Position numbers and translations under genes: made by a program
Shown: positions 1 through 6,370 of the stretch, one piece after another
Layout: each line of letters starts with the position of its first letter
Position numbering within the stretch: position 1 is the stretch's first letter
Assembly: GCA_003520455.1 (NCBI GenBank)
Contig: DOUV01000038.1
Coordinates: forward strand, 1 to 6,811
DNA length: 6,811 nucleotides
DNA from: Chloroflexota bacterium
GTDB lineage: Bacteria > Chloroflexota > Anaerolineae > Ardenticatenales > Ardenticatenaceae
Direction of reading: 5' to 3'
The notes under the pieces: model-generated
What the model was told of the DNA's origin: nothing
Database searches by the model: none
What the model saw: only the letters and a program-made list of their open reading frames with translations

Positions 1-392
1 TCCTCAACCTCGGCGGCGGGCCGCGCCCCGCGGTCGCGGGCGAACTCTTCCCGTATCTGGTGCACGGCAGCGCCTGGCTCTCGGTGGTTCCGGTCGGGTA
101 CGCGCTGGAGTTTACCAAGATCCGGGCCTACTGGCGCCAATCACTCGACCTCTTGTGGATCAAGTTCATCCTGACTCCAATTGTGACCTACCTCCTCTTG
201 ATGCCGCTGCACCTCGATCACATTGCCTTCAACGTGGCGCTGATTCTGGCCTTCGCGCCGACGGCGATCAATGCCGTCGTCACCGCCCGGCTCTTTCGCT
301 TGAACATCCACATCACTACGACCGCCTTCGTCCTCACGACCGTCGCCTACCTGGGCATAGTTCTGCCATGCCTCCTGTGGTGGTATCGATGA
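1..392 (+). CDS. AEC-family (auxin efflux carrier type) transporter, C-terminal part
   Basis: Partial gene entering from the left edge; the open frame has its first full codon at base 3 and stops with TGA at 390-392. The visible 129 residues are mostly hydrophobic and hold about three membrane segments: VVPVGYALEF, then IKFILTPIVTYLLL, then a long stretch containing FAPTAINAVVTARLF and ending in LPCLLWWYR. The last pattern (small residues, P-T-A-I-N, then A-R-L-F before the final helix) is what I know from the C-terminal half of the Membrane transport protein family (PF03547). Members are inner-membrane secondary carriers for organic acids, amino acids or auxin; the substrate cannot be read from this fragment. 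Its stop lies 38 bases before the preferred start of the next transporter gene, so the two are probably co-transcribed. The family call is fairly sure, the substrate unknown. Confidence 0.75.
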   Translation, partial: LNLGGGPRPAVAGELFPYLVHGSAWLSVVPVGYALEFTKIRAYWRQSLDLLWIKFILTPIVTYLLLMPLHLDHIAFNVALILAFAPTAINAVVTARLFRLNIHITTTAFVLTTVAYLGIVLPCLLWWYR

Positions 393-430
393 GGGCTCGA
401 CTCGTCGCTTCCTCCACAAGGAAGGTATCG

Positions 431-1408
431 ATGGAACTGGAAGGATCCGAGACGACGACCGCTGCGCCTCTCAACACCGGCGTCCTGCTCATCGCGGGAG
501 CCGGCGTCGCCCTTGGCTTTCTGCCCATCCTCTTCGCCTTGATTCCATTGAGCAGTACTGGGGTTGGCATTCAAGTCCTGAGTCGCCTGTTCGTCGGGGC
601 ACTCTCCTTGGCAATCTGGAACTACGTGATCCTGCCGGATCCTCAGGTCCGGGTGGTCCCCAGGCGGCGCGACCTCATCCTGTACGCCGTGAATGGTCTG
701 GTACTCCTACTCGCCTTCACGACCTACAACCTCTCGATCGGCCTCGGCACCCCGCCAGCCAAGGCGATCCTGCTCGTCCTGTTCCATCCGATCTTCACCG
801 TCATTCTCGGCCGGCTCTTTCTCGGCGAGCCAATCGGTCCGCGCAAGATCGCCGGTACCCTCGGCGCCGTGGCCGGCATCATGGTCGCCGTCGGCTTCTG
901 GACCGTCTCCGACCTGCGCGCCTTCCGTCTTGGAGAGTTCTTCGCACTGACGAACGGTCTTCTGACCGCGCTCGTCCTCATCATTGGACGCAAGAGCAGC
1001 TCGCTCGAACACGTTCCACCCCTGGTCGCCCTGCAGTTCTCGCTGCTCGCCGCCATCGTCTGGAGCCTGCCCATCGCGGCGCTCCTGGCTGCGATGAGCA
1101 TCGAAGGCAGCCAGATATGGGCGTTCTCACTGAATGGACATACTCTGTTGCTGCTGTTGGCCCTCGGCCTAGTGGGGACGACCCTGCCGTATATTCTGCT
1201 CTATCCGGGTCTGCAGCGGGTCCAGGCCTCGATCTCCAGCCTGCTGCTCCTGCTGGAGCCGGTCAGCGTCTTCACGCTCCAGTTCCTCATCTTGGGCAAA
1301 CCCATCTTCTGGTGGCAAATTTTCGGGGGCACGATTCTCCTGATCTCGAACTACTACGTGCAGCGCGAGGTGAACGGATCAGTGCGGAGACCGGCCAGAG
1401 GCCGTTGA
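431..1408 (+). CDS. EamA/DMT-superfamily transporter
   Basis: Encodes a 325-residue integral membrane protein with about ten hydrophobic segments, the usual size and topology of EamA (RhaT/YdcZ type) drug/metabolite exporters. The two tandem EamA repeats are visible: the first ends around L-G-E-P (residues 131-134) followed by a small-residue-rich helix, and the second has the matching L-E-P (about 275-277) and L-G-K-P (about 288-291) before the final helix. The C-terminus is basic and probably cytoplasmic. I chose ATG at 431 because AAGGAAGG (418-425) sits 5 bases upstream. An in-frame ATG at 389 overlaps the preceding stop (ATGA) and would add 14 residues, so coupled translation from 389 is an alternative. 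The substrate is unknown; the family exports amino acids, nucleosides or drugs. It follows the AEC carrier closely, suggesting a two-transporter transcript. Confidence 0.88.
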   Translation: MELEGSETTTAAPLNTGVLLIAGAGVALGFLPILFALIPLSSTGVGIQVLSRLFVGALSLAIWNYVILPDPQVRVVPRRRDLILYAVNGLVLLLAFTTYNLSIGLGTPPAKAILLVLFHPIFTVILGRLFLGEPIGPRKIAGTLGAVAGIMVAVGFWTVSDLRAFRLGEFFALTNGLLTALVLIIGRKSSSLEHVPPLVALQFSLLAAIVWSLPIAALLAAMSIEGSQIWAFSLNGHTLLLLLALGLVGTTLPYILLYPGLQRVQASISSLLLLLEPVSVFTLQFLILGKPIFWWQIFGGTILLISNYYVQREVNGSVRRPARGR

Positions 1409-1430
1409 CCCTCACCCACCGACTCTGACG

Positions 1431-1467
1431 AGCGCCAGATACGTGGCGTTCTCAGGTCATCGCCACG
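1431..1467 (+). terminator. Possible hairpins after the EamA gene
   Basis: Two mutually exclusive stems can form just after the EamA stop. One pairs 1431-1437 with 1444-1450 (seven pairs including one G-T, loop six). The other pairs CGTGGCG (1442-1448) with CGCCACG (1461-1467), seven perfect pairs, loop twelve. No T-tract follows, so this is not a classical intrinsic terminator. The region also separates the EamA gene from the opposing transposase remnant. Confidence 0.25.
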
Positions 1468-2036
1468 AAGCAGCCGGCCCCTTTGGGAACCCACAGCACC
1501 CTCTTGCGGTCGATGATCTCCTGGACCCGCGCTGCCATCATGCCAAGCGAGCGCGGCCGGTGCGAGCCATCGGACGGCTTGGCCTGTGACAAATAATGGG
1601 CTTTATTGGCGAAGTCTACGGCGAGACACGCACACCCCGAGAGCCACAGCCGCAACTTGACATGGATGCGACCTCGCAAATACGCTGTCAAGCGAACGAT
1701 GTTGATGACAGCCGCCGTGAAGACGTGCTGGAGATGGGTTTTGGCAAGGCCAATGGAGTGGGTTTCCCGCAGGTCATACACCCGGACTCCCAGGGAGATC
1801 ATGCCCTCAATCCCGGTCCGAAGGTCGTACCGCACTTTCCATTCAGAGGTTTGCTGTTCCTGGTAGGCCGCTTGGAGCGCCTTATATTCCCCTCTTCGCA
1901 CACAATCAGATGACGCCGCCCGTTCTCGGCTTTGCTACACAAGGCATGGGCTGGACAGGCCGCATAGACACGACCTGGAAATTTGATTGTGAAGGGAACG
2001 ATGTCCCTGCCGTCTTGCTTCCTTTCTCCCTCCCGG

Positions 2037-2065
2037 TTGACCGCCCGTCCGCTCTCGTCTAGAAT
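2037..2065 (+). promoter_or_regulatory. Predicted sigma70-type promoter of the GntR-SBP gene
   Basis: TTGACC (2037-2042) and TAGAAT (2060-2065) are separated by 17 bases, matching the TTGACA/TATAAT consensus at five of six positions each. The expected start of transcription is near 2072, about 36 bases before the ATG at 2108. The promoter lies inside the antisense transposase remnant. A second -10-like hexamer, TATGAT (2076-2081), lacks a good -35. Confidence 0.55.
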
Positions 2066-2076
2066 GTGGTAACATT
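2063..2076. promoter_or_regulatory. Palindromic operator candidate for the GntR regulator
   Basis: AATGT (2063-2067) and ACATT (2072-2076) are perfect inverted arms around GGTA. The core reads GT-N4-AC, which fits the general shape of GntR-family operators, N-GT-x-AC-N. It overlaps the predicted -10 box and the expected transcription start, where a bound repressor would block the polymerase. The only GntR-type gene in the window starts 32 bases downstream, so autoregulation is the natural reading. No binding evidence exists here. Confidence 0.45.
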
Positions 2077-2107
2077 ATGATAAATAGCCTCCAGGAACTA
2101 CTTGATC

Positions 2108-3586
2108 ATGCCCGCCATCAACCGCGACGTTCCGATTCCAGCCTACTACCAACTCAAACAACTCCTCAAGCAGCAAATCCAGCACGGTGACCTCAAGCCG
2201 GGCGATCAGATCCCGACTGAGGCCGAGCTGTGCGAGCACTACCAGCTCAGCCGAACACCGGTCCGGCAGGCGCTCCAGGAGCTGGTCTTCGAGGGTCTGT
2301 TGACTCGCACTCCGGGCCGGGGCACGTTTGTCGCTGTCCCCGCTGACAGCCGCGCGGCGGCGACCGTGACCCTCCGCGTCGTTCTCTCGGATGAGCGCTG
2401 GCGCGAGCCCCTCGAGCGGGCGGCCACGCTGTGGAATCAGGATCATCCGGATCGTCCGGTTCAGCTCGATTTTACCTTCGTGCCGCTGGAAAAGCTGCAT
2501 CTCCATCTCGTCGAGGCAGTGGGTCGCGGTGAGGCCCCTGACATCTCATTGCTCGACTCGGCTTGGGTGGCCGAGTTCGCCGACCGGCACTATCTCCAAC
2601 CCCCTGCCGAGGTCGATCCCGCCTGGGGCTCGCGGTGCGAACAGGGCTTTTTCCCCGCGCTGTTGGCGGCCAACCGCTACGCTGAGACTCTGTACGGTGT
2701 GCCGATCAGCGCCGACGCCGGCGTGATCTGGTACCGGCGCGACTGGTTCGCGGCCGAAGGGCTGGCACCACCCACGACGTGGGATGAGTTGGTGGCGGTC
2801 GGCCGCCATTTCTTGGCTCCCGCTGTCCGGGCACGCTACGGGCTTGGGCTGTACCCCCTGGTTCTCGTTGGTGGCCGGCACGGCGGTGAGACGACAACCT
2901 ACCAGCTTCTCCCGTTTCTATGGGCGGCCGGAGGCGATTTGATTGCGGATGGCCGCGTGGTCCTTGACAGTGGGCAGAATCGCCAGGCGCTGGCTTTCTT
3001 GACAGCACTGGTCCAAACGGAAAACCTCGTGCCGCCCGCCGTCACCGACTATGCCTGGGATCAGGCCGCCCGAATCTTTGCCCGCGGCGGAGCCGCGCTG
3101 GCTGTTGGTGGCACCTACGAGAGCTTCTTCATCCGCTCGTCCGCAGGCTGGGACGAGCCGACCTTCCTCGAGAAGGCCGGCTTTGTACCTATCCCCGCCG
3201 GGCCCGGGGGCCGGCCGGTGACGCTGGTCGGCGGCATGAGCTACGTGATCTACCGCCAGTCCCAGAGCCCGGCGCCGGCGCTGGCGCTCCTCGACCTGGC
3301 CGAGCACGACGAGGTCCTACGCCCCTTCTGCCTGCGCACCGGCCACCATCCCCCGCGCATCGCCGTGGCTCGCTCCCTCGTCGAAGCCGAGAATGGGTTT
3401 CTGGCTCGGTCCGCCCAACTCCTCGATATCGCTCGCGCCCGGCCGGCCATCCCCGGCTTTGCCCGGGTCTCGGAGCAGTTCCGGGCACTGGTCGAGGACT
3501 GCTTGACCGGCCGCCGGACCGTCGATGAGGCCGTTCCCCGCACCGCGGAGTTGATTACAGCCGTCACCGGGCTGCCGCTCGCCTGA
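2108..3586 (+). CDS. GntR-family regulator fused to a family 1 solute-binding domain
   Basis: Encodes 492 residues. The N-terminus is a GntR winged helix-turn-helix: P-I-P-A-Y-Y-Q-L-K-Q-L-L (9-20), the G-D-Q-I-P-T-E-A-E-L turn (32-41), the recognition helix S-R-T-P-V-R-Q-A-L (48-56) and the wing R-T-P-G-R-G-T-F-V (67-75). After a short linker, residues from about 88 onward resemble an ABC-type extracellular solute-binding protein (family 1, sugar type), with segments such as LYGVPISADAGVIWYRRDW, PPTTWDEL and GFVPIPAGPGG. There is no signal peptide or lipobox, and a DNA-binding domain precedes it, so the protein should act in the cytoplasm as a ligand-responsive repressor or activator. The ligand, perhaps a sugar or related compound, is inferred only from the fold. 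AGGAA (2093-2097) lies 10 bases before ATG 2108; TTG at 2102, with a 4-base gap, is an alternative start adding two residues. A palindrome at its promoter suggests self-control. Confidence 0.88.
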   Translation: MPAINRDVPIPAYYQLKQLLKQQIQHGDLKPGDQIPTEAELCEHYQLSRTPVRQALQELVFEGLLTRTPGRGTFVAVPADSRAAATVTLRVVLSDERWREPLERAATLWNQDHPDRPVQLDFTFVPLEKLHLHLVEAVGRGEAPDISLLDSAWVAEFADRHYLQPPAEVDPAWGSRCEQGFFPALLAANRYAETLYGVPISADAGVIWYRRDWFAAEGLAPPTTWDELVAVGRHFLAPAVRARYGLGLYPLVLVGGRHGGETTTYQLLPFLWAAGGDLIADGRVVLDSGQNRQALAFLTALVQTENLVPPAVTDYAWDQAARIFARGGAALAVGGTYESFFIRSSAGWDEPTFLEKAGFVPIPAGPGGRPVTLVGGMSYVIYRQSQSPAPALALLDLAEHDEVLRPFCLRTGHHPPRIAVARSLVEAENGFLARSAQLLDIARARPAIPGFARVSEQFRALVEDCLTGRRTVDEAVPRTAELITAVTGLPLA

Positions 3587-3588
3587 AC

Positions 3589-3619
3589 GGTTCCGCCCCA
3601 TCGCTGCTGGACAGGAACC
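3589..3619 (+). terminator. Weak hairpin after the GntR-SBP gene
   Basis: GGTTCC (3589-3594) pairs with GGAACC (3614-3619) across a 19-base loop, starting two bases after the stop codon. A pyrimidine-rich stretch (CTCCTCTCTGTT) follows but is not a T-tract. It may aid termination or mean nothing. Confidence 0.22.
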
Positions 3620-3631
3620 TCCTCTCTGTTG

Positions 3632-3721
3632 GGTGCGACGCACCTTCGGCCCACCCGAACGCCGCGGACGGCGAATGACACCCCAACGGCACGGTTCTGA
3701 AGGAGACAGGCGCGTCGCACC
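3632..3721. repeat. Ten-base inverted repeat upstream of the lut operon
   Basis: GGTGCGACGC (3632-3641) recurs as its exact reverse complement GCGTCGCACC (3712-3721), with 70 bases between. The left copy is itself part of a near-perfect short palindrome, GGTGCG-A-CGCACC (3632-3644). The pair lies between the regulator gene and the predicted lut promoter. It could be a pair of operator half-sites, a long-range hairpin, or chance in GC-rich DNA. Confidence 0.35.
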
Positions 3722-3757
3722 GTGAAAATCAGCATTCCCGCGCCACGAGTCGGCCAC

Positions 3758-3786
3758 TTGCCAGCGACGCCGTGCTATCGTACCAT
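3758..3786 (+). promoter_or_regulatory. Predicted promoter of the membrane protein-lutA-lutB operon
   Basis: TTGCCA (3758-3763) and TACCAT (3781-3786) are spaced by 17 bases; the -35 matches consensus at five of six positions and the -10 at four. Transcription would begin near 3793, 18 bases before the preferred ATG at 3811. I do not see a copy of the AATGT/ACATT palindrome here. Confidence 0.4.
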
Positions 3787-3810
3787 TCCCTGCGCGTGAA
3801 AGAGCACTGC

Positions 3811-4104
3811 ATGAACGAAATCTCCGACCCGCCGGCCGCGCCGCCCAAAAAGGAGCGGATGCCTACGGGCATGTACGTTGGGAGTGCCCTCCTCGGTCTC
3901 AGCATTCTTGGGCTACTCTTCTTCATCTATGCATTTATCCAGACCAACGCCCTGATCCGGGCGGGCGTCGGCGACGTCGCCAACTTTATGACGATCCTTA
4001 TCTTGATCGCGATCTTCCTCGTCGGCCTGCCGGGGTACCTGGGCCTGCGCCTGCTGCGCCGGTCGAGACGGGCTGCGCAGGTCCGAAAGGAGCCCAAGGC
4101 ATGA
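3811..4104 (+). CDS. Small two-helix membrane protein heading the lut operon
   Basis: A 97-residue protein that I cannot assign to a named family. It has a polar, proline-rich N-terminus (about 1-18, with PPAAPPKK), a first hydrophobic helix around residues 20-42, a short polar link, a second helix around 59-80, and a strongly basic tail (RRSRR, then QVRKEPKA) that should be cytoplasmic, giving both ends inside. Its stop overlaps the lutA start (ATGA, 4101-4104), indicating translational coupling, so a role with LutA/LutB is plausible: membrane anchoring, electron transfer to the quinone pool, or part of lactate uptake. That role is inference only. ATG 3811 has only a weak ribosome site (AAAGAG, 3799-3804). 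An internal in-frame ATG at 3859 follows AAGGAG (3850-3855) at a short 3-base gap, so a start there, losing 16 residues and keeping both helices, is possible. ATG further upstream at 3772 is less likely. Confidence 0.75.
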   Translation: MNEISDPPAAPPKKERMPTGMYVGSALLGLSILGLLFFIYAFIQTNALIRAGVGDVANFMTILILIAIFLVGLPGYLGLRLLRRSRRAAQVRKEPKA

Positions 4105-4844
4105 CGGCTCCCCGGCGTGTCGCCCTCTTCGTCACTTGCATCGTGGACCAGGTCTACCCCGAGATTGGCGAGGCCACGGTCCGGCTGTTGCGCCGCGCCG
4201 GCTGTGAGGTGGACTTCCCTATGGCGCAGACCTGCTGCGGCCAACCCTTCTTCAACAGCGGCTTCCGGAGTGAGGCCACCCACCTGGCCAAACGCTTCGT
4301 CGAGATTTTCGAGGACTACGACGCCATCGTCGCACCCAGCGGCTCGTGTGTGACGATGGTGCGCATCGAGTACCCTCACCTGCTTCACCAATGGCCCGGT
4401 TGGGAGCAGCGCGCGCTCGCCGTCGCCGCTAAGACCTACGAGCTGAGCGAGTTCCTGGTCGATGTCTGTGACTGGCGACCGGCGGGGACCCATCCCGACG
4501 GTGTGGTCACCTACCACGACTCGTGCCACATGTGTCGCCTCCTTGGCCTCCGGACTGAGCCACGAACCCTCCTCGACGCCGCGGGCACGCAGCGGGTCGA
4601 GATGCGCGAATCGGACCGCTGCTGCGGCTTCGGGGGAAGCTTCTCGGTGCGCATGCCGGCGGTCTCGAACGCAATGACCCGCGAGAAACTGGCCCAGGCC
4701 CAGGCGGCGGGAGCCACCATGCTTGTCACTGCCGACCCCGGCTGCTTGATGCAGCTGCGTGGCGTCGCCGCGGCGGATCGCGTGCCCCTCCAGCCGCGCC
4801 ATCTGGCCGAAGTCCTGGATGACATGCTCGAGGCGCAAGGCTGA
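4101..4844 (+). CDS. lutA: LutA-type iron-sulfur subunit (L-lactate oxidation), CCG domains
   Basis: A 247-residue (Fe-S)-binding protein of the LutA/YkgE family, which with LutB and LutC oxidises L-lactate to pyruvate and passes electrons onward. Two cysteine-rich CCG domains are visible. The first has C13, then T-C-C-G-Q-P-F-F-N-S-G (C45, C46) and S-G-S-C (C83). The second has D-S-C-H (C142), R-C-C-G-F-G-G-S-F (C174, C175) and A-D-P-G-C (C215). Length is normal for the family. The start ATG overlaps the stop of the small membrane protein and has AAAGGAG (4086-4092) 8 bases upstream, so it is a good start. LutB follows after 81 bases. The same CCG domains occur in glycolate oxidase GlcF and heterodisulfide reductase HdrB, but length and the lutB neighbour favour LutA. 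L-lactate as substrate is known for Bacillus LutABC and inferred here. Confidence 0.9.
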   Translation: MTAPRRVALFVTCIVDQVYPEIGEATVRLLRRAGCEVDFPMAQTCCGQPFFNSGFRSEATHLAKRFVEIFEDYDAIVAPSGSCVTMVRIEYPHLLHQWPGWEQRALAVAAKTYELSEFLVDVCDWRPAGTHPDGVVTYHDSCHMCRLLGLRTEPRTLLDAAGTQRVEMRESDRCCGFGGSFSVRMPAVSNAMTREKLAQAQAAGATMLVTADPGCLMQLRGVAAADRVPLQPRHLAEVLDDMLEAQG

Positions 4845-4925
4845 GTTGACTCTTCAGCCGCGCTCGTCTTGCAGCGGCGCTCGCGGCAGAGCCTGTTCAT
4901 CATTCGTCATTCCGAAGGAGCGTGC

Positions 4926-6323
4926 ATGACCGCCACGGTCAGAGAGTTCACCAGCCGCGCGAAGGTTGCCATCGCTGATCCCCGTCTGCAGAGCGCGATC
5001 GAGGGCGCGACGAACCACTTCCGCCAGGGGCGGGAACAGGCCCTGGCCGCTCTTCCGAACGCGGGCGCTCTGCGCGATCATACCAAAGCGATGCGCGCGG
5101 CCACCCTCGCCCGCCTCGACGAGCACCTGGACACCTTTGCCCGCAACGCCCGCGCCGCCGGTGCCGAGGTCCACTTCGCGGCCGACGGTCACGAGGCGAA
5201 TCGGATCGTCCTCGAGATCGCGCGGCGCCACGGTATCACGCTGGCGGTCAAATCCAAAAGCATGGCGACCGAGGAAACCCACCTCAACCGCACGCTCGAA
5301 GAGGCCGGGATCACCACGGTTGAGACCGACCTGGGCGAGTGGATCATCCAGCTCGCCGGTGAGACCCCCAGCCACATCATCGGGCCTGCCATCCACAAGA
5401 CTCGCGAGCAGGTCGCCGAGTTGCTGAGTCTGGCCGCCGGCCAGCCCCTGCCGACCGACGTGCCGGTGTTGACCGCTACCGCCCGCCGCCTGCTGCGCGA
5501 GCGCTTCCTCGCGGCAGGCATGGGCATCAGTGGTGGAAACATCGCGATCGCCGAAAGCGGCACGGTGGTTCTGGTGACCAACGAGGGCAACGGCCGGCTG
5601 GTCACCAGCGCCCCGCCGGTGCATGTGGCAGTGGTCGGCATCGAGAAGATCGTTCCAACCTGGAACGATGCCGCCGCCGTTCTGGCCCTCCTGGCTCGCA
5701 GCGCCACCGGCCAGCCGCTCTCGATCTACACCTCATTCGTCACCGGACCGGCCCGCCCCGGTGACCCCGATGGCCCGCGCGAGGTCCACATCGTCTTCCT
5801 CGACAACCGCCGCTCGGCCCAACTCGGCACGAAGTATGCGGAGGCCTTGCAGTGCATCCGCTGCGGGGCCTGTCTGAATGTCTGCCCGGTCTACCGCGAG
5901 GCCGGCGGCCACGCCTACGGCAGCCCCTACAGCGGCCCCATCGGCGCCGTGATCACGCCGCTGCTGAGCGGCCTGCCCGAGTACTCGGCCCTCCCGCACG
6001 CCAGCACTCTGTGTGGCGCCTGTCTCGACGCCTGCCCGGTGCGGATCGACCTGCCGCGCATGCTCCTCGAGTTGCGCGCCGATGAGGTCGCTACGGGTGA
6101 GGCCGGTCCGATCGAGCGCCTGATCTTCAAGGCCACCGCCCTTCTGATGGGCCACGCCCGTCTCTGGGGGCTTGGTCCCCGGCTGGCCGCTCGCCTCCAG
6201 GCACCCTTCCAGCGCGACCGGACACTCCACCTGCCGGTCGAGCCCGCCGCCGGTCGACCACTTCCAGCGCTGGCCACGCGCTCGTTCCATGAACGGTGGA
6301 AGGAGATGAATCGTGATTCGTGA
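4926..6323 (+). CDS. lutB: LutB-type ferredoxin/LUD-domain subunit (L-lactate oxidation)
   Basis: Encodes 465 residues, the usual size of LutB/YkgF. The N-terminal two thirds form the LUD domain (formerly DUF162), with its typical G-I-S-G-G-N-I-A-I-A-E-S-G and G-N-G-R-L-V-T-S stretch around residues 199-225. A bacterial ferredoxin-like module follows: C310-x2-C313-x2-C316-x3-C320-P, and a second set C363-x2-C366-x3-C370-P. The C-terminal region (about 385-460) resembles the LutB-specific tail. In the known system LutB is the electron-transferring iron-sulfur subunit acting with LutA and LutC. ATG 4926 has AAGGAG (4915-4920) 5 bases upstream, so it is well supported over the in-frame upstream ATG at 4869. 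The last codons (N-R-D-S) are read from a heptamer-repeat stretch that continues past the stop. No lutC follows within the window. Confidence 0.92.
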   Translation: MTATVREFTSRAKVAIADPRLQSAIEGATNHFRQGREQALAALPNAGALRDHTKAMRAATLARLDEHLDTFARNARAAGAEVHFAADGHEANRIVLEIARRHGITLAVKSKSMATEETHLNRTLEEAGITTVETDLGEWIIQLAGETPSHIIGPAIHKTREQVAELLSLAAGQPLPTDVPVLTATARRLLRERFLAAGMGISGGNIAIAESGTVVLVTNEGNGRLVTSAPPVHVAVVGIEKIVPTWNDAAAVLALLARSATGQPLSIYTSFVTGPARPGDPDGPREVHIVFLDNRRSAQLGTKYAEALQCIRCGACLNVCPVYREAGGHAYGSPYSGPIGAVITPLLSGLPEYSALPHASTLCGACLDACPVRIDLPRMLLELRADEVATGEAGPIERLIFKATALLMGHARLWGLGPRLAARLQAPFQRDRTLHLPVEPAAGRPLPALATRSFHERWKEMNRDS

Positions 6324-6351
6324 GCGATTCAATCACGCATCACGCATCACG
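6309..6351. repeat. Heptamer repeats and hairpin at the lutB end
   Basis: The + strand has AATCGTG ATTCGTG (6309-6322), then after AGCGATTCA comes ATCACGC ATCACGC ATCACG (6332-6351). The second block is the near complement of the first (GTGATTC-like versus GTGATGC on the other strand), so CGTGATT (6312-6318) pairs perfectly with AATCACG (6331-6337) over 12 bases. The repeat covers the lutB stop codon and the gap before the aminotransferase gene. A related motif, CATTCGTCATTC, lies at 4900-4911 just before lutB. Without a T-tract it is a weak terminator at best; it looks like a short tandem heptamer family. Confidence 0.6.
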
Positions 6352-6370
6352 TCCCGTCGCACGATCCAAA

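Larger units (their letters stand above)
1452..2077 (-). pseudogene. IS1182-type DDE transposase remnant (C-terminal half, frameshifted)
   Basis: On the minus strand two consecutive frames reconstruct the C-terminal half of an IS1182-family transposase. The upstream frame (about 2074 down to 1890) includes CPAHALC, matching the Cys-containing segment of the family. The next frame (from about 1900 down) carries YDLRTGIEG, the Y-x2-R-x3-E signature with the last catalytic Glu at 1806-1808, then GLAKTHLQH and the INIVRL helix. The frames join at a C4 run (1889-1892) on the + strand; one extra base there would restore a single frame, so a one-base loss is the likely lesion. The upstream frame hits a stop at 2075-2077, and the N-terminal half with the two catalytic Asp residues is absent. 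Homology fades after FANK (about 1602-1613); the tail to the stop at 1452 is probably read-through into flanking DNA. I found no clear terminal inverted repeats. The element cannot be active. Confidence 0.8.

Noticed and set aside
155..430. Upstream extension of the EamA frame to base 155
   Set aside because: It overlaps the AEC carrier in another frame and reads as histidine/arginine-rich nonsense; ATG 431 has a strong ribosome site.
1596..1913. Plus-strand frame of 105 codons within the transposase remnant
   Set aside because: The opposite strand reads as an IS1182-type transposase, so this is a shadow.
3250..3757. Two overlapping minus-strand frames opposite the regulator's 3' end
   Set aside because: Arginine-rich shadow translations with no motif; the + strand solute-binding domain continues through here.
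3675..3798. Short plus-strand frames between the regulator and the membrane protein (ATG 3675, GTG 3722)
   Set aside because: 16-25 codons, no well-placed ribosome site and no similarity I recognise.
3927..4838. 303-codon open frame on the minus strand
   Set aside because: It lies opposite lutA and the membrane protein gene, whose motifs are clear; the translation has no recognisable domain and looks like a high-GC shadow frame.
4854..5624. 256-codon open frame on the minus strand
   Set aside because: It is antisense to lutB with no domain signature; a shadow of the LUD-domain coding.
5733..6332. 199-codon minus-strand frame
   Set aside because: Antisense to the LutB ferredoxin region; the composition is typical of a shadow frame.
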